From Acanthamoeba castellanii str. Neff (Eukaryota; Discosea; Longamoebia; Acanthamoebidae): a stretch of 64,000 nt of DNA. Below the pieces are notes generated by a model. The model had not been told where the DNA came from. It searched no databases and saw only the letters and a list, made by a program, of their open reading frames with translations. The stretch is from NCBI RefSeq assembly GCF_000313135.1, contig NW_004457431.1, forward strand, positions 376,623-440,622. The letters run 5' to 3'. Each line of letters begins with the position of its first letter. Within the stretch, counting starts at the first letter, position 1. The position numbers and the translations under genes are program-made. Positions 49,496 to 60,609 of the stretch are shown piece after piece.

Positions 49496-52165
49496 TCAGT
49501 AGGAGAAGGAGGCGACGACGAGGCGGTGGTCGGAGGGCACGAGGTCGTCGATGTAGCCGGTGAAGAGGATCGGCAGGAGGAAGACCGCGGCACTCAGGGC
49601 CACGGCCACCGCGACCAGGAGCGCCAGCGCCAGGCAGCCGCACAGCAGCCGCAGGCAACGCTGCCGGTGGGTGGTCCGATGATGATGGTGGCCCTTCTTG
49701 CGTGGTCGGTGGAGCGGACAGCCGCAGCAGCCGCAGAGGCTGGCGAGGGCGATGACGCTGAGGAGGGCGGTGGGCGCGACGGCGATCGCGTAGAGGGGCA
49801 GGTGGGAGGGGACGTCCCACAGGAGCCGGTGCACGGCGAAGCCCAACAGCCGCGGGCTCGGGTCCACGGCCTCGTACGCCGACCAGAGAACGTCCAGCAG
49901 CCCTTCCGGTGAGCCCTCCTCGTCGTCGTCGTAGCCTTCGTCACGCCTGGGCTTGGCCGTGGCGCCGCTTCTGTGATTGCCGCCCTTCTTCTTCGCCTTC
50001 TGCTTGACGCGCATGGTGGTGGTGGTGCTGCTGGCAGTGGTGGCGACTATGGCGCCGAACTCGTCCACCTCGACGCTGGCCAGCACCGCCTGCAGATTCT
50101 CCTCCTCAGCCGACAGTTCACCCTCCTCCTGCTCGGCCGGCGCGCCGTGCCAGAGGTCGAGCAGCGGCTGGTAGAAGTCGGAGTAGACGCGGGCGTAGGT
50201 GTAGTAGGGGTTGTGGTTGCTGGCGGGCTCGATGAGGGTGCGCACGAGGTGCCGCGTGCGGTGGGCCATGAGGCGCCAGTAGTACAGGCGCCGGTACTGC
50301 GACCCGTCCTCCTGCCGCACGATGCGGCGCGGCACCACGCCGTGGGGCACGGCCGAGCTGGCCCCGTGGGCGAGGCCGCTCACATAGATCCGATCGGGCC
50401 GCGTGGGCCGCGCCGGGTACGTGTGCGTGTGCTCTGCGCGAGGCCGCCATGGCGCAAGTTAGCCGCGACGCGGGCTGTATGTGTGCGTGTGCGTGTGCGT
50501 GTGCGTGTGCGTGTGCGTGTGTGGCGGTGTATGTGTGGCGGTGTGTGTTTTGATCGTACCGGCCCAGGGTAGGTTGGAAAAGGTGAAGCCCGGGTCGCCG
50601 GGCCGGAGGAGGGACCACACGTCGGTGAGGCGGTGCGTGTTGCCTCGTACGGCGGCGGTGGACCAGTCCAGGTTCTCGCCGCTCGCGATCTCCCAGCACC
50701 TGTTCTCCCTCTCCACTGTTTTGTACCACACACATGTGAGCATGCGTCTCTTCTAAGATTTGCATAGTGTGCGCGAGCGCAGTTTCGTGTCATGCGTTGC
50801 GTGCGTGTCGTGCGTTGTGCGTGTGAGAGCATGCCTTCGGTCCAATCTCGATCGAAGAAAGCGGCAGGGTCCTCCCAGTCGGGAAAAATGTTGAAGTCGC
50901 CTGCGTTGGAGTGCGGTGGGAGGCGGTAGGGGTTAGTGCGTGCGATGATGCCATCAGTGATGACCTAAAGAAGAAGAAGAAGAAGAGGGGGAAATGGAGT
51001 GTGCGGACCCACGACGATCTTGGGTCGGTTGGGGTCGAGGTCGAGCGAGCGAATGATGCGGAGGAGCTCGAAGACGTGCCGGCATTGGATGGTGGGCACG
51101 AAAGACAGGTGAGTGACGAAGAAATAGACCAGGCCCAGCTTGGGCACCTCCACGTGCGCCAGGATCACCACTCGCACATTCTCGTCCTATAGGTGTGGTG
51201 TGTGTGTGTGTGTGTATGTGTGCGATGTGTGTGTGTGTGTGTGTGTTATTATCTCACGCCTTGCAGCGCAGCGAAAAACAGCACCAAGGAACGCTTACCT
51301 CCGATCCAGAGACGGTGGTGAGCGTGAAGGTTTCGTTGTAAACGATCGGGTGCTTGCTGAGAAGGGCAACGCCTTCCTCAGGGTCGTGAACTCGCAGCTG
51401 GAGTGCGCAGGAGTCAGTGCTTACTAAAAAGCCAACATTCAGTTGGACGGTTGGGCGTCAATCACTTGAGCTGGTGCGTGCGATGGTGCACGTACGTTGA
51501 TTCGTTTCTGTCTCTTGGCGATGTGGGCGGAGTGGAAAATGGAGTAGGGGTACTCGGGCAGCAGCTCCGTCAGGTGGTCCAGCTGGTTGCCGCCCAGGTG
51601 CTGCACATTCCTCACCTCCTGTGGAACGTGCGTATATGTATGGTGCCGCTGCGTGAGCCACAAGCCGAAGAGAGCGCAAGCGTGAGAGAGAGAGAGAGAG
51701 AGAGAGCACCTGCAGCCCGACGATGTCGAGCTGGGCGTCGCGTATGACCTCGGCTATGCGAAGCTTGCGCACATCCCAGTAGTTGTTGTGGTTCCATATG
51801 TTGTAGGTGCCTGGCACGCCATGTGTGAGCATTGAGCATGCATGTAGTACCACATGTGTGAGTACGCACCCACATGGAATGGCAGCCCGCCCACTTCGCC
51901 TGCATAGCCAGAGAAGGATGAGCGCACAGTGAACAAAAAGGAGGGGTGAAGTGTTTTGTAACACGAATGAAATGGAGACGTGGAGAAGGAGGTTGGCACC
52001 AGGGGCGAAGGGAGGGTCCGGGTCGAGCACGCTGGAGAGTGAGGCCAGGTGGATAAAGAGCCCAACGTTCACGCCCACGATGATGGCAAGAGCCACCGCC
52101 ATCACGGTGCGCCATCGAGCCCGTTGCTTGCACCTGTGTAGGCGCCAGCTGTTGGAGCCCTCCAT
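49496..52165 (-). CDS. endonuclease/exonuclease/phosphatase-fold membrane protein with split catalytic core
   Basis: The N-terminal hydrophobic segment VMAVALAIIVGVNVGLFIHL is a membrane anchor or signal anchor. EEP-fold motifs follow over several exons: TYNIWNHNNYWDVRKLRI, DIVGLQ joined to EVRN (metal-binding Glu), YFFVTHLSF, GDFNIFPDWEDP, LDWSTAAVRGN, and RPDRIYVSG near 50400. The exon 50383-49496 continues about 290 residues beyond. It is charged, then has two hydrophobic helices (LPLYAIAVAPTALLSVIALA and LALALLVAVAVALSAAVFLL). It ends DDLVPSDHRLVVASFSY, where SDHR is the terminal catalytic motif of the EEP fold. The last strand is thus separated from the rest by a membrane insertion. It could act on phosphoinositides or sphingomyelin; this is not determinable here. 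Confidence 0.78.
50481..50522. repeat. (GTGTGC)n hexanucleotide tract
   Basis: About seven units in an intron of the EEP gene, followed by further GT-rich sequence to about 50550. Other GT/CA stretches in introns of this region lie at 51196-51246 and 59193-59232, and a CT tract lies at 58265-58291. Confidence 0.85.
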
Positions 52166-52377
52166 CCCCAAGCTCAACAGCGGCGGGACAAGTTGTTGCT
52201 TTTCTCCCCCATTTTCTTTTTGCGCTCTAGAGCCAGCAAAAAGGAAAGAATTTTAATCTGGCCGGCGACAGAAAATTATGGGAACGAAAGGAATTGAGCG
52301 GGAACAAAAAGGGAAAAGGCGATCGATTGCGAGTGTGCGATTTTGTGATCTCGATCAGTGTGCGGCACGCGTCAAGG
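52166..52377. promoter_or_regulatory. divergent promoter between the EEP gene and EFTUD2
   Basis: 212 bp between start codons. It is AT-richer than its flanks, with GAAAATTATGGGAACGAAAG near 52270. No motif is assigned. Confidence 0.45.
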
Positions 52378-55365
52378 ATGGAGGAGAACCTGTACGACGA
52401 GTTCGGCAATTACATCGGACCCGACGTCGATGAGGAGGAAGACGAAGAGGAGGATGGAGAGCGCACGGGATGGGCCGAGGATGAAGACGATGAGGATGCG
52501 ATGAAGGAGGAGCCCACTGCGCCAACGGGGCAGGAATTAATGTCGCTCGATAATCCATCGGCCACGTCGTCGGTCGTGCTGTACGAAGACAAGAAGTACT
52601 ACCCGACTGCCGAGGAGGTCTACGGCGACGCCGAGACGCTGGTCCAAGATGAGGATACCCAGCCGCTCACCGTGCCCATCGTGGCGCCCGTCAAGGAATT
52701 CAAATTCGACATCGCAGAGAAGCCGGCGACGGGGCTCAAGGCTCGACAAGCCGCGGCCGAGGGGCAGCCACTCGACATCCCCCCTACCACCTACGGCCTC
52801 GATTACATGCTGGCCCTGCGCGAGCATCCGGCGCTGGTGCGAAATGTGGCGCTGGTCGGACATCTGCATCACGGCAAGACCTCCTTCATGGACACGCTCG
52901 TGCAGCAGACCCACACGAAGGAGTGGCGGCTCGACCGCACCCTGCGCTACACGGACTACCGAACCGACGAGCAGCAGCGCGGCCTGTCGATCAAGGCCGT
53001 GCCCATGACCATGCTCCTGCCCAACGGCAAGGACAAGTCCTACCTCCTCAACATCATCGACACACCCGGCCACGTCAACTTCTCCGACGAGGTCACCGCC
53101 GCGCTCCGCCTGTGCGACGGCGTGGTGGTGGTGATCGACGCCGTCGAGGGCGTCATGGTGCAGACCGAGCGCATGCTGAGGCACGCCGCGCAGGAGCGGC
53201 TGCCCGTGGTCGTGCTCATCAACAAGCTCGACCGCCTCATCCTCGAGCTCAAGCTGCCGCCCGCCGAAGCCTACTACAAGCTGCGACACACGCTCGACGA
53301 GGTCAACATGATCATGGACACCTGCTACCCCGGCGGCGGAGCGCCCCGCATCTCGCCCGAGCGCGGCAACGTTTGCTTCGCGAGCGCGCTCATGGGCTGG
53401 TCCTTCAGCCTCCACTCCTTCGCGCAGATCTACTCCGAGACCCACGGCAGCACCTTCCGACCGGCCGACTTCGCGCGCCGGCTGTGGGGCGACGTCTACT
53501 TCCAGCCCGAGGACCGCACCTTCAAGCGCAAGCCGCCTCCCGGCGGCGGTATGCGCACGTTCGTGCAGTTCGTGCTCGAGCCCCTGTACAAGATCTACGC
53601 CCAGGTGGTCGGCGAGGACAAGCCGGCGCTCCAGCGCACGCTCGACGAGCTGGGCGTGCAGCTGCAGAACAAGGACTTCCACCTCGACACCCGACCACTG
53701 CTCAAGCTCATCCTCACGCAGTTCTTCGGCAACGCCACCGGCTTCGTCGACATGTGCGTCGACCATCTGCCCTCGCCGACCGACGCCGCGCGCGTCAAGA
53801 CCGAGCACATCTACACGGGACCGCTCGACACCGAAGTGGCCTCGGCGCTCGTGCGCTGCGACACCACTGGCCCGCTGATGGTGCAGGTGACGAAGCTCTA
53901 CCACAAGGCCGACCTGTCGGCCTTTGATGCGCTCGGTCGCGTGTTCAGCGGCACGATCCGCACGGGCCAGCGGGTCAAGGTGCTGGGCGAGGGCTACAGC
54001 ATGGACAACGAGGAGGACATGGCCGAGCGCGAGGTCACCAATCTGTGGGTGTTCGAGGGCCGCTACCGTATCCCCGTCAAGAGCGCGCCGGCCGGCACGT
54101 GGGTGCTCATCGAGGGCGTCGACTCGTCGATCATGAAGACCGCGACGATCGTGGATGACAACAGCGCGGAGGACGAGCTGTACGTCTTCAAGCCGCTGCG
54201 CTTCAACACTGTGGCGACGATGAAGATCGCGGTGGAGCCGATCAACCCCGCCGAGCTGCCCAAGATGCTGGAGGGCCTGCGAAAGGTGAACAAGAGCTAC
54301 CCGCTGCTGACGACCAAGGTGGAGGAGTCAGGCGAGCACGTGATCCTGGGCACGGGCGAGATCTACCTCGACTGCGTCATGCACGACCTCAGGAACCTGT
54401 ACTCGGAGATCGAGATCAAGGTGGCCGACCCGGTGGTCACCTTCTGCGAGACCGTCGTGGAGACCTCGTCGCTCAAGTGCTTCGCCGAGACGCCCAACAA
54501 GCGCAACACGCTCACCATGCTCTCGGAGCCCATGGAGAAGGGCCTGGCCGAGGCCATCGAGAGCGGGGCGCTCCTGAACACCAAGTGGAACAGCAAGGAG
54601 TTCATGGGCTTCTTCCGCGAGCGGTTCGAGTGGGACGTGCTCGCCGCGCGATCCATCTGGGCCTTCGGCCCCGAGCCCCTCACGGGACCAAATATTTTGG
54701 TCGACGACACGCTGCCCGAGGAGACCAACAAGGCGCTCCTCTCGTCGGTGCGCGACTCAGTCGTGCAGGGCTTCCAGTGGGCCACCCGCGAGGGTCCCCT
54801 GTGCGAGGAGCCCATCCGCAACGTCAAGTTCCGCCTCCTCAACGCCCAGCTCGCCCCCGAGCCCATCCACCGCGGCGGCGGCCAGATCATCCCCACCTCG
54901 CGCCGCGTCGCCTACTCCTCGTTCCTCCTCGCCACCCCGCGCCTCATGGAGCCCGTCTACTACGTCGAGATCCAGGCCCCCGCCGACTGCGTCGCCCCCA
55001 TCTACACCGTCCTCTCCCGTCGCCGCGGCCACGTCACCCAGGACGAGCCCAAGCCCGGCACCCCGCTCTACACCGTCAAGGCCTACATCCCCGTCATCGA
55101 GTCCTTCGGCTTCGAGACCGACCTCCGCGCCCACACCCAGGGCCAGGCCTTCTGCGTCTCCGTCTTCGACCACTGGGAGATCGTACCCGGCGACCCCCTC
55201 GACAAGTCCATCGTCCTCCGGCCGCTCGAGCCCGCCCCCATCCCCTCCCTCGCCCGCGAGTTCATGGTCAAGACCAGGAGGAGGAAGGGCCTCTCCGAGG
55301 ACGTCTCCGTCAACACCTTCTTCTCCGAGGAGATGCTCCTCCAGATGGCCGCCCAGGGCATGTAG
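52378..55365 (+). CDS. EFTUD2: U5 snRNP GTPase Snu114 / EFTUD2
   Basis: 995-residue spliceosomal GTPase that drives U4/U6 unwinding with Brr2. The start at 52378 gives [20 protein letters not shown], the family N-terminus, followed by an acidic region. GTPase motifs are [13 protein letters not shown] (G1), [14 protein letters not shown] (switch I), [19 protein letters not shown] (G3) and [18 protein letters not shown] (G4). EF-2-like domains II-V follow: [75 protein letters not shown] and LAEAIESG. They end with [67 protein letters not shown] and a final MAAQGM. The gene is intronless, unlike almost all neighbours. It is full length against the 970-1010 residue family. Confidence 0.97.
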   Translation: MEENLYDEFGNYIGPDVDEEEDEEEDGERTGWAEDEDDEDAMKEEPTAPTGQELMSLDNPSATSSVVLYEDKKYYPTAEEVYGDAETLVQDEDTQPLTVPIVAPVKEFKFDIAEKPATGLKARQAAAEGQPLDIPPTTYGLDYMLALREHPALVRNVALVGHLHHGKTSFMDTLVQQTHTKEWRLDRTLRYTDYRTDEQQRGLSIKAVPMTMLLPNGKDKSYLLNIIDTPGHVNFSDEVTAALRLCDGVVVVIDAVEGVMVQTERMLRHAAQERLPVVVLINKLDRLILELKLPPAEAYYKLRHTLDEVNMIMDTCYPGGGAPRISPERGNVCFASALMGWSFSLHSFAQIYSETHGSTFRPADFARRLWGDVYFQPEDRTFKRKPPPGGGMRTFVQFVLEPLYKIYAQVVGEDKPALQRTLDELGVQLQNKDFHLDTRPLLKLILTQFFGNATGFVDMCVDHLPSPTDAARVKTEHIYTGPLDTEVASALVRCDTTGPLMVQVTKLYHKADLSAFDALGRVFSGTIRTGQRVKVLGEGYSMDNEEDMAEREVTNLWVFEGRYRIPVKSAPAGTWVLIEGVDSSIMKTATIVDDNSAEDELYVFKPLRFNTVATMKIAVEPINPAELPKMLEGLRKVNKSYPLLTTKVEESGEHVILGTGEIYLDCVMHDLRNLYSEIEIKVADPVVTFCETVVETSSLKCFAETPNKRNTLTMLSEPMEKGLAEAIESGALLNTKWNSKEFMGFFRERFEWDVLAARSIWAFGPEPLTGPNILVDDTLPEETNKALLSSVRDSVVQGFQWATREGPLCEEPIRNVKFRLLNAQLAPEPIHRGGGQIIPTSRRVAYSSFLLATPRLMEPVYYVEIQAPADCVAPIYTVLSRRRGHVTQDEPKPGTPLYTVKAYIPVIESFGFETDLRAHTQGQAFCVSVFDHWEIVPGDPLDKSIVLRPLEPAPIPSLAREFMVKTRRRKGLSEDVSVNTFFSEEMLLQMAAQGM

Positions 55366-55821
55366 ACAGGTGTTCTCTTCCGACCCAATCGTAACGTTGC
55401 ACAACGTTCTAGAAGAAGAGGAAGAGGAAGAGACAGAGAGACCCTTTTCGTGTTGTGTCGTTCGCCGCAGCCAAAATAATTTTTATTTATCTCAAAACAT
55501 GGCGAGGAATGCGAGGAATTGGATCGCAAAGCGGTGACGGTTGGGGAGGAACACCAGGTGGGGAGGTATGGCCTGGGGCGTAAACGGGCTCGTTGTCTTC
55601 TCCGGCGGACCAAAGCCGGTAAGTCGGAGCTAAACAGGCCTCGCCACCGCGTGCTTCCCTCCGCTGTGATACGGGCCGATTGCCGCTCGTCAGAGCTGTC
55701 ACCACGAAGACGAAGAGGAAGGAGGCAAGAGGTGCACCTCTCCATTTCAAAAAAATAGGCCCGAACGAAAGAACGAAGACGGAACAAGTTCCCCGCTGGG
55801 CAAAAGAACGAAGAAGGCAAA
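55366..55821. other. intergenic, 456 bp
   Basis: EFTUD2 3' flank and promoter of the ankyrin-F-box gene. An AT-rich patch AATAATTTTTATTTATCTC at about 55474 is the likely 3' processing region of EFTUD2. No gene is seen. Confidence 0.45.
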
Positions 55822-58800
55822 ATGTTCTACAGGAGGTCACCTGCCACGCCCGAAACGAAGCTGCGGATGGCCCCCTCCAGCTCCTGCTCCAGCTCCAGCA
55901 CTTCTTCGCTGGATGCGGTCAGTTCGGATGGAGGCGGAAGTCTTCTACAAGACGATGAAGACCCCGCCGCGTGGCGCAGGAGGCGCATCGTCATGCCCGG
56001 GTCAACCGCCCTACATCAGGTACCCCCCACCACGCCCCTCCTCTTTCCTCCTCTTTCCTCTCCTTCGCCCTACCCGTTCGTCGCCCAGAACCCCAAAGCA
56101 AGTTGCCGTTCGTGGCTTTTTTTTTCGCTCCCTTCTTTGTGACGGCAACAAGAAGCGACACACCACCGGCGCACCAAAGCCTTGCGGCGCGTTGTTCGAA
56201 CAAGTTTATTTTTCTTTTCATACATCCTTTGTTTTCTTTGATTTGCAACGCCCGGGCGGCCGCTGCCGTTCGGGCCGCCGGGCTCAACTGAACTTGACCG
56301 ACCGGCTGACCGACTGGTTGCGCCGCTGCTCTGGCGCAGGCATGTCGCATCGGGGACGAGAAGTGGGCGAAGCAGCTGCTGGAGCAGGAGTCGCGGGCGA
56401 AGCGCCGCACGTCGTGCGAGTCGGTGCGGCTCTCCGGCGGTGCCAAGCGGAGCGAGCAGGACAAGGTGGTGCGCAAGCGTGCCAAGCGGGCGAGCCGCGA
56501 TCGCAGGAGCCTGGTGCGTGCCAAGGAGGCCAAGATGCGCGAGCAGGCCCTGCTGAACGAGGAGGACGGCGGCAAGCAGGAGCGCAAGCACCGGCTCATC
56601 AAGAAGGTGGTCAACAGCGCGCTGATCGAGCTCATCACGGCCGAGGAGGCCAACGAGGGCCAGACCCCGTTCCACCTCGCCTGCGAGTTCGGCCACGTCG
56701 ACATCGTCAAGCACCTGGTGGCCTGCCTGCGCGAGAGCTTCGTCATCCCCTACGTCCTGCCCTTCGTCATCAACTACACCGACTTCCGCGGCTGGACTCC
56801 TCTTCACTGCGCCGCCAGGTCCGCTTTCCGCCCGCTTTTCGCTTTCGCTTTCGCTCCCCCCCTCCTTCGTTGACACTTTCGTTCTTTGCCTACGGACACA
56901 CTCACCACGGGGAAATTGGGACGCTGTCCACCGTTTCAGCATGGGGCACCTTGACCTCTGCCAGGTGTTGCTGGATGCAAAGGCCGACGCATCGGCCTTG
57001 GCGGACATCAGCAACACGTCGCCTCTGCACATGCTCCTCCGGTGCGAACGCTTGACTCAGGGTCCGTTCTTCCCCGCGGTGTGCTTATATTCTTTGTTTT
57101 TTCTCTTCTCCTAAACTGCCTCCTTACCTTCCCGTGCATGGCGTTGGCACCTGGCAGAGCCGTTGCACAAGCTGAAGGACGTAATCGAGGGCATGCTCCA
57201 AAACGGGGCTTCCATCAACGGCCTCAACACCTACGGCGAGACCGCTCTCCACTGTACGCGCCCATTGCCTCTTACCTCACGTCGCAATGGCTCGAGCCTG
57301 CCTTGGCTCACGCGGTGTGGTGTGGTAGTCGCGTGCTGGAAGGGCAACGCCAGGGCGGTTGCGATTCTGCTCAAGAACGGTGCTCACGTCCACTCAGTCA
57401 ATAAGTGCGTAGCCGCGGCTTGAACTTGTCCCCCCAATTCGATTGTCGCGTGCAGTTCTGTGCTGACACGGGCACCTCCTCCCACTCCCCAGGCGCGGTG
57501 AAACGTGTCTTCATTACGCCACGCGTCAGGGCGACGTGAAGATCATAGAGGTTTGCTCTCAACCCACCATCCATTGCCTGTCGTGGTTCGACCGACCACA
57601 AAGAGACACTCACGCAAACGCCACTTTAGTTATTGGTCAAGCACGGAGCCGACATAAACGCGCTGGGGGATTGCGGAACAGCTGCAGATGTGGCCCGCAG
57701 CCACCACCAGGACCATATCGCCTCCTTCATGGACTGTACGCCACTCCTCTTCCTCTCATCTCGCTGTGGGACTCACCTTCACGCCCCCTCCCCCCGGTGT
57801 CATACGCAGCATTCCTTACGCTGCGATCACTCCCCGACGAGCTGCTCGTCAAGGTTCGCTCGCCTCCGATAGGGATCTAACTAGATGATCGTTTGCTGAA
57901 CCCCTCCCCCCACCCTGCGAATGTTCAGGTGCTGGGCTTCCTCGATGCGGAAGACCTGTCGGCCGTGGGGCTGGTATGCAAGCGATTCTTCCTCATCACC
58001 GACGAGAGCCGGTACCCGCAGCCTCTGTGTCAACAGTCGCGTTCGTGTGTGTAGTCGGCTCATTCTCAGTCATCATCTTTTCTATTGAAAGTCTTTGGAA
58101 GAAGGCGTACGGCGAGCTGGTACCGCAACAATTCGCTCTCTCCCAATGCGACGACTACAAGGCCGAATGCAAGAAATGGCTCCGACTCCATCTCAGCTCC
58201 GAATGGTGCGCCACCAGTGACTCACTACTCTCTGTGCACCTGCTCGGTCCACGACCACACATTCACCCCTCTCTCTCTCTCTCTCTCTCTCGACTCACCG
58301 CCGACACAGGTACCGCGAGGCGCGCAAGGAGGGTCGGTGGCGTTTCGATTGTCCGCGCAACGACGAGGATTGGGTCTATGACCGCTTCTTCCGGGTGGCC
58401 CTCGTCGGCGATGTCGGGACGGGCAAGGTACCTTGCGTGGATACCCTGACCTGATCCTTTTCCCATTTTTATTTTATTTTATTACCCGTGCGTTCCGTTG
58501 CTGTTTCGGTGGAGTGTAACAATCGGTGGGGCACGCGGGTTGTGACGATCGATTCGTTCTGTGTTTTCTGTGCTCATCTACGTAACAGAGGAGCTTCCTC
58601 ACACGATTCGTGGATGATGCGTACCTGGGTTCGCGTGCGTTGCGAAAGTCAATGACGGTACGTTCACACCACCACCACATGGGTCGTCTCTCCGTCGTCG
58701 CCCCCGCCTCACCTTGTGTCGGCGGCGTGCGCAGAAAACCAAGGCCATTCACCACAACAATCGGACGATCAAGCTGCAGATGGTACTTGTGCCCATCACT

Positions 58801-60154
58801 ACCGTACATGCTCATTTATAGCGCCTAACTCCGACTACCTCGATTGGCTTCTTCTGTGCGTCGGATTCCAGTTCAGCGCGAGTGGATTCCACTACGAGTA
58901 CGTGATTCCTATGAGCTCGACGGCGTGGCCGACTGTTTGTTTGTGGTCTTGAGCTCACCTTGTGGCTGGCCCACAACGTTTGTTGGTCGGGAACGATCGC
59001 AGAGGTCGAGAGAGCTGTGACCTGAAGAGCATCAAGGGCGCCCTTCTCTTCTTCGACGTGTCAGACATGCAGTCGTTCCAAAACCTCTCCTTCTGGTGTC
59101 AACACCTGCAACGGTAACCACCGCCACAGCCCTCCACCCCTCTTGCCGGCCTACGTGGCCCACACTCACCACGACGGCGTCGTGTGTGTTGCGTGTGTGT
59201 TGCGTGTGTGTGGTGTGTGTGTGTGTGTGGCCAGGCTGGCACCGCCGGATATTCCGGTGGTCGTGGTGGCCACCAAGGTGGACCTCGTGCAGGCTCCCGC
59301 TGTCTCCTACGCCCAGGCCAAGGTACACAGCGAATCTTGATCTTTGGCTCGACGCCCCCCGCCCCGCTACTGAACATTTTAGGTCCGATGCTCACAATAC
59401 GTGTGCGTGCGATTGGTTGAAGCAATGGTGCGACATGCGGGCGTTCCCGTTGGTGTCGGCCAGCGCGCTCAAGGGCCTCAACGTCGACGTCGCGATGCGG
59501 CATCTCGTCAAGCGCCTCATGGCCAAGGACCAGGAGGGCAGCGAACGTGTGCACTCTGCGGCCGCCAGAGTGGGCACCTCCGCGTCCAGCTCCACCCGAT
59601 CATCGCCCCGAGGAGGCCTGCGATCCGGCGGCAGCAGGCACAAGGGCGGAGCCAGTGCCAGCGCGGGCTTGAGCTCCGGCACGAGCAGCAGCCAGCCGAC
59701 CGGCGGCAGCGGCGGCGACTCGTCGACGAGCGGCAGCGGTAGTGGCAAGGGCGGGCGAACCAGCGGCTCGAAGCGAATGGCCAAGAGCGCGGGGGAGGCG
59801 ATGAAGGCGAGCAAGCGCGACCGGCGAAAGGAAGTGAAGCGGGCCGCCACGGACGGCAGCATGCACTACCGGCGGCGCGACGACAGACGCGAGAGCGGCG
59901 AAGACCACCCGGCGTCGCAGCCTCAGCTGCCGCCGCCGCTGCCGCCGCTCCAGGAAAAGAAGCAGCGACGGCTCGACGCGTGGGAGAACGACGTGCTACG
60001 ACGCGTGGGAAACACGCAGCTCGAGCGGCCGCCGAAGGAGAAGAAGGACGACGCAGAGGAGGGCCTGTTCAACAGTGACGACATCATCATCCCAAGCATC
60101 ACCGTGCCGCCCAAGAAGAAGAGCATCATGCACTTCTGGCGGAGGATCGGTTGA
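55822..60154 (+). CDS. ankyrin-repeat, F-box and Ras/Rab-like GTPase fusion protein
   Basis: The first exon (MFYRRSPATPETK, Ser-rich) splices at STALHQ to ACRIGDEKWAKQLLEQE. Ankyrin repeats then run to about 57740: GQTPFHLACEFGHVDIVKHL, GWTPLHCAA, GHLDLCQVLLDAKADASAL, RGETCLHYATRQGDVKIIE and LVKHGADINALGDCG. An F-box follows (RSLPDELLVK joined to VLGFLDAEDLSAVGLVCKRF, then SLWKKAYGEL). The GTPase-like domain starts RFFRVALVGDVGTGK, spliced to RSFLTRFVDDAYLG. Then come AIHHNNRTIKLQM, SIKGALLFFDVSDMQSFQNL, DIPVVVVATKVDLV (TKxD) and PLVSASALKGLNV (SA). The P-loop reads GKR and the DxxG switch II is lost, so nucleotide hydrolysis is doubtful. The tail is Ser/Gly- and Lys/Arg-rich. It probably acts as an SCF-type adaptor, the ankyrin and GTPase parts recruiting a target (inference). 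Confidence 0.85.
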
Positions 60155-60609
60155 CAAGACACACACACCCTCACCAGCAAACATGTTGGCCGAACCCAAG
60201 ACATAACATAAACTTGTCATCAACTTCAACGTTGTTGTCATCACCATTGTTGTCCTGCGTGCGTGGCATTCCAAAAATGCCAAGTAGCCCAGGCGGAATG
60301 AATGAAATTAAATTCATTTCCAGGTGCCGCAACCACAAAGGCAACAGAGAGCCAACAACACACGAACACCAACCGAGAGGAGGACAGGAAGGAACTGGGG
60401 GCGCCCATCTAGTTTTCTCTCCTTTTGGGAAGGCGCGGTTGATGATAGAAGAAGATCGACATATATACAGATTAAAGAACGATTAAGAAGGAGGAAGAGT
60501 ATATTAGCCATCTCCATCTTTCATCTTCCTCGGCTGCTCTCCTTCTTCTGTATACTCCATCTCCATCTTCATCTTCAGAACTCCATTTTTCATCTCAAAA
60601 TAAGGAAAA
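60155..60609. promoter_or_regulatory. promoter region of the ankyrin-TBC gene
   Basis: 455 bp between two + strand genes. Features are an AT palindrome-like GAATGAAATTAAATTCATTT near 60299, ATATATACAGATTAAAG near 60460, and long CT/CATCTTC-rich sequence up to the ATG. No coding frame is supported. Confidence 0.45.

Noticed and set aside
52537..53904. 455-codon - strand frame opposite EFTUD2
   Set aside because: Shadow of the EFTUD2 exon; His/Gly/Val-rich with no family resemblance.
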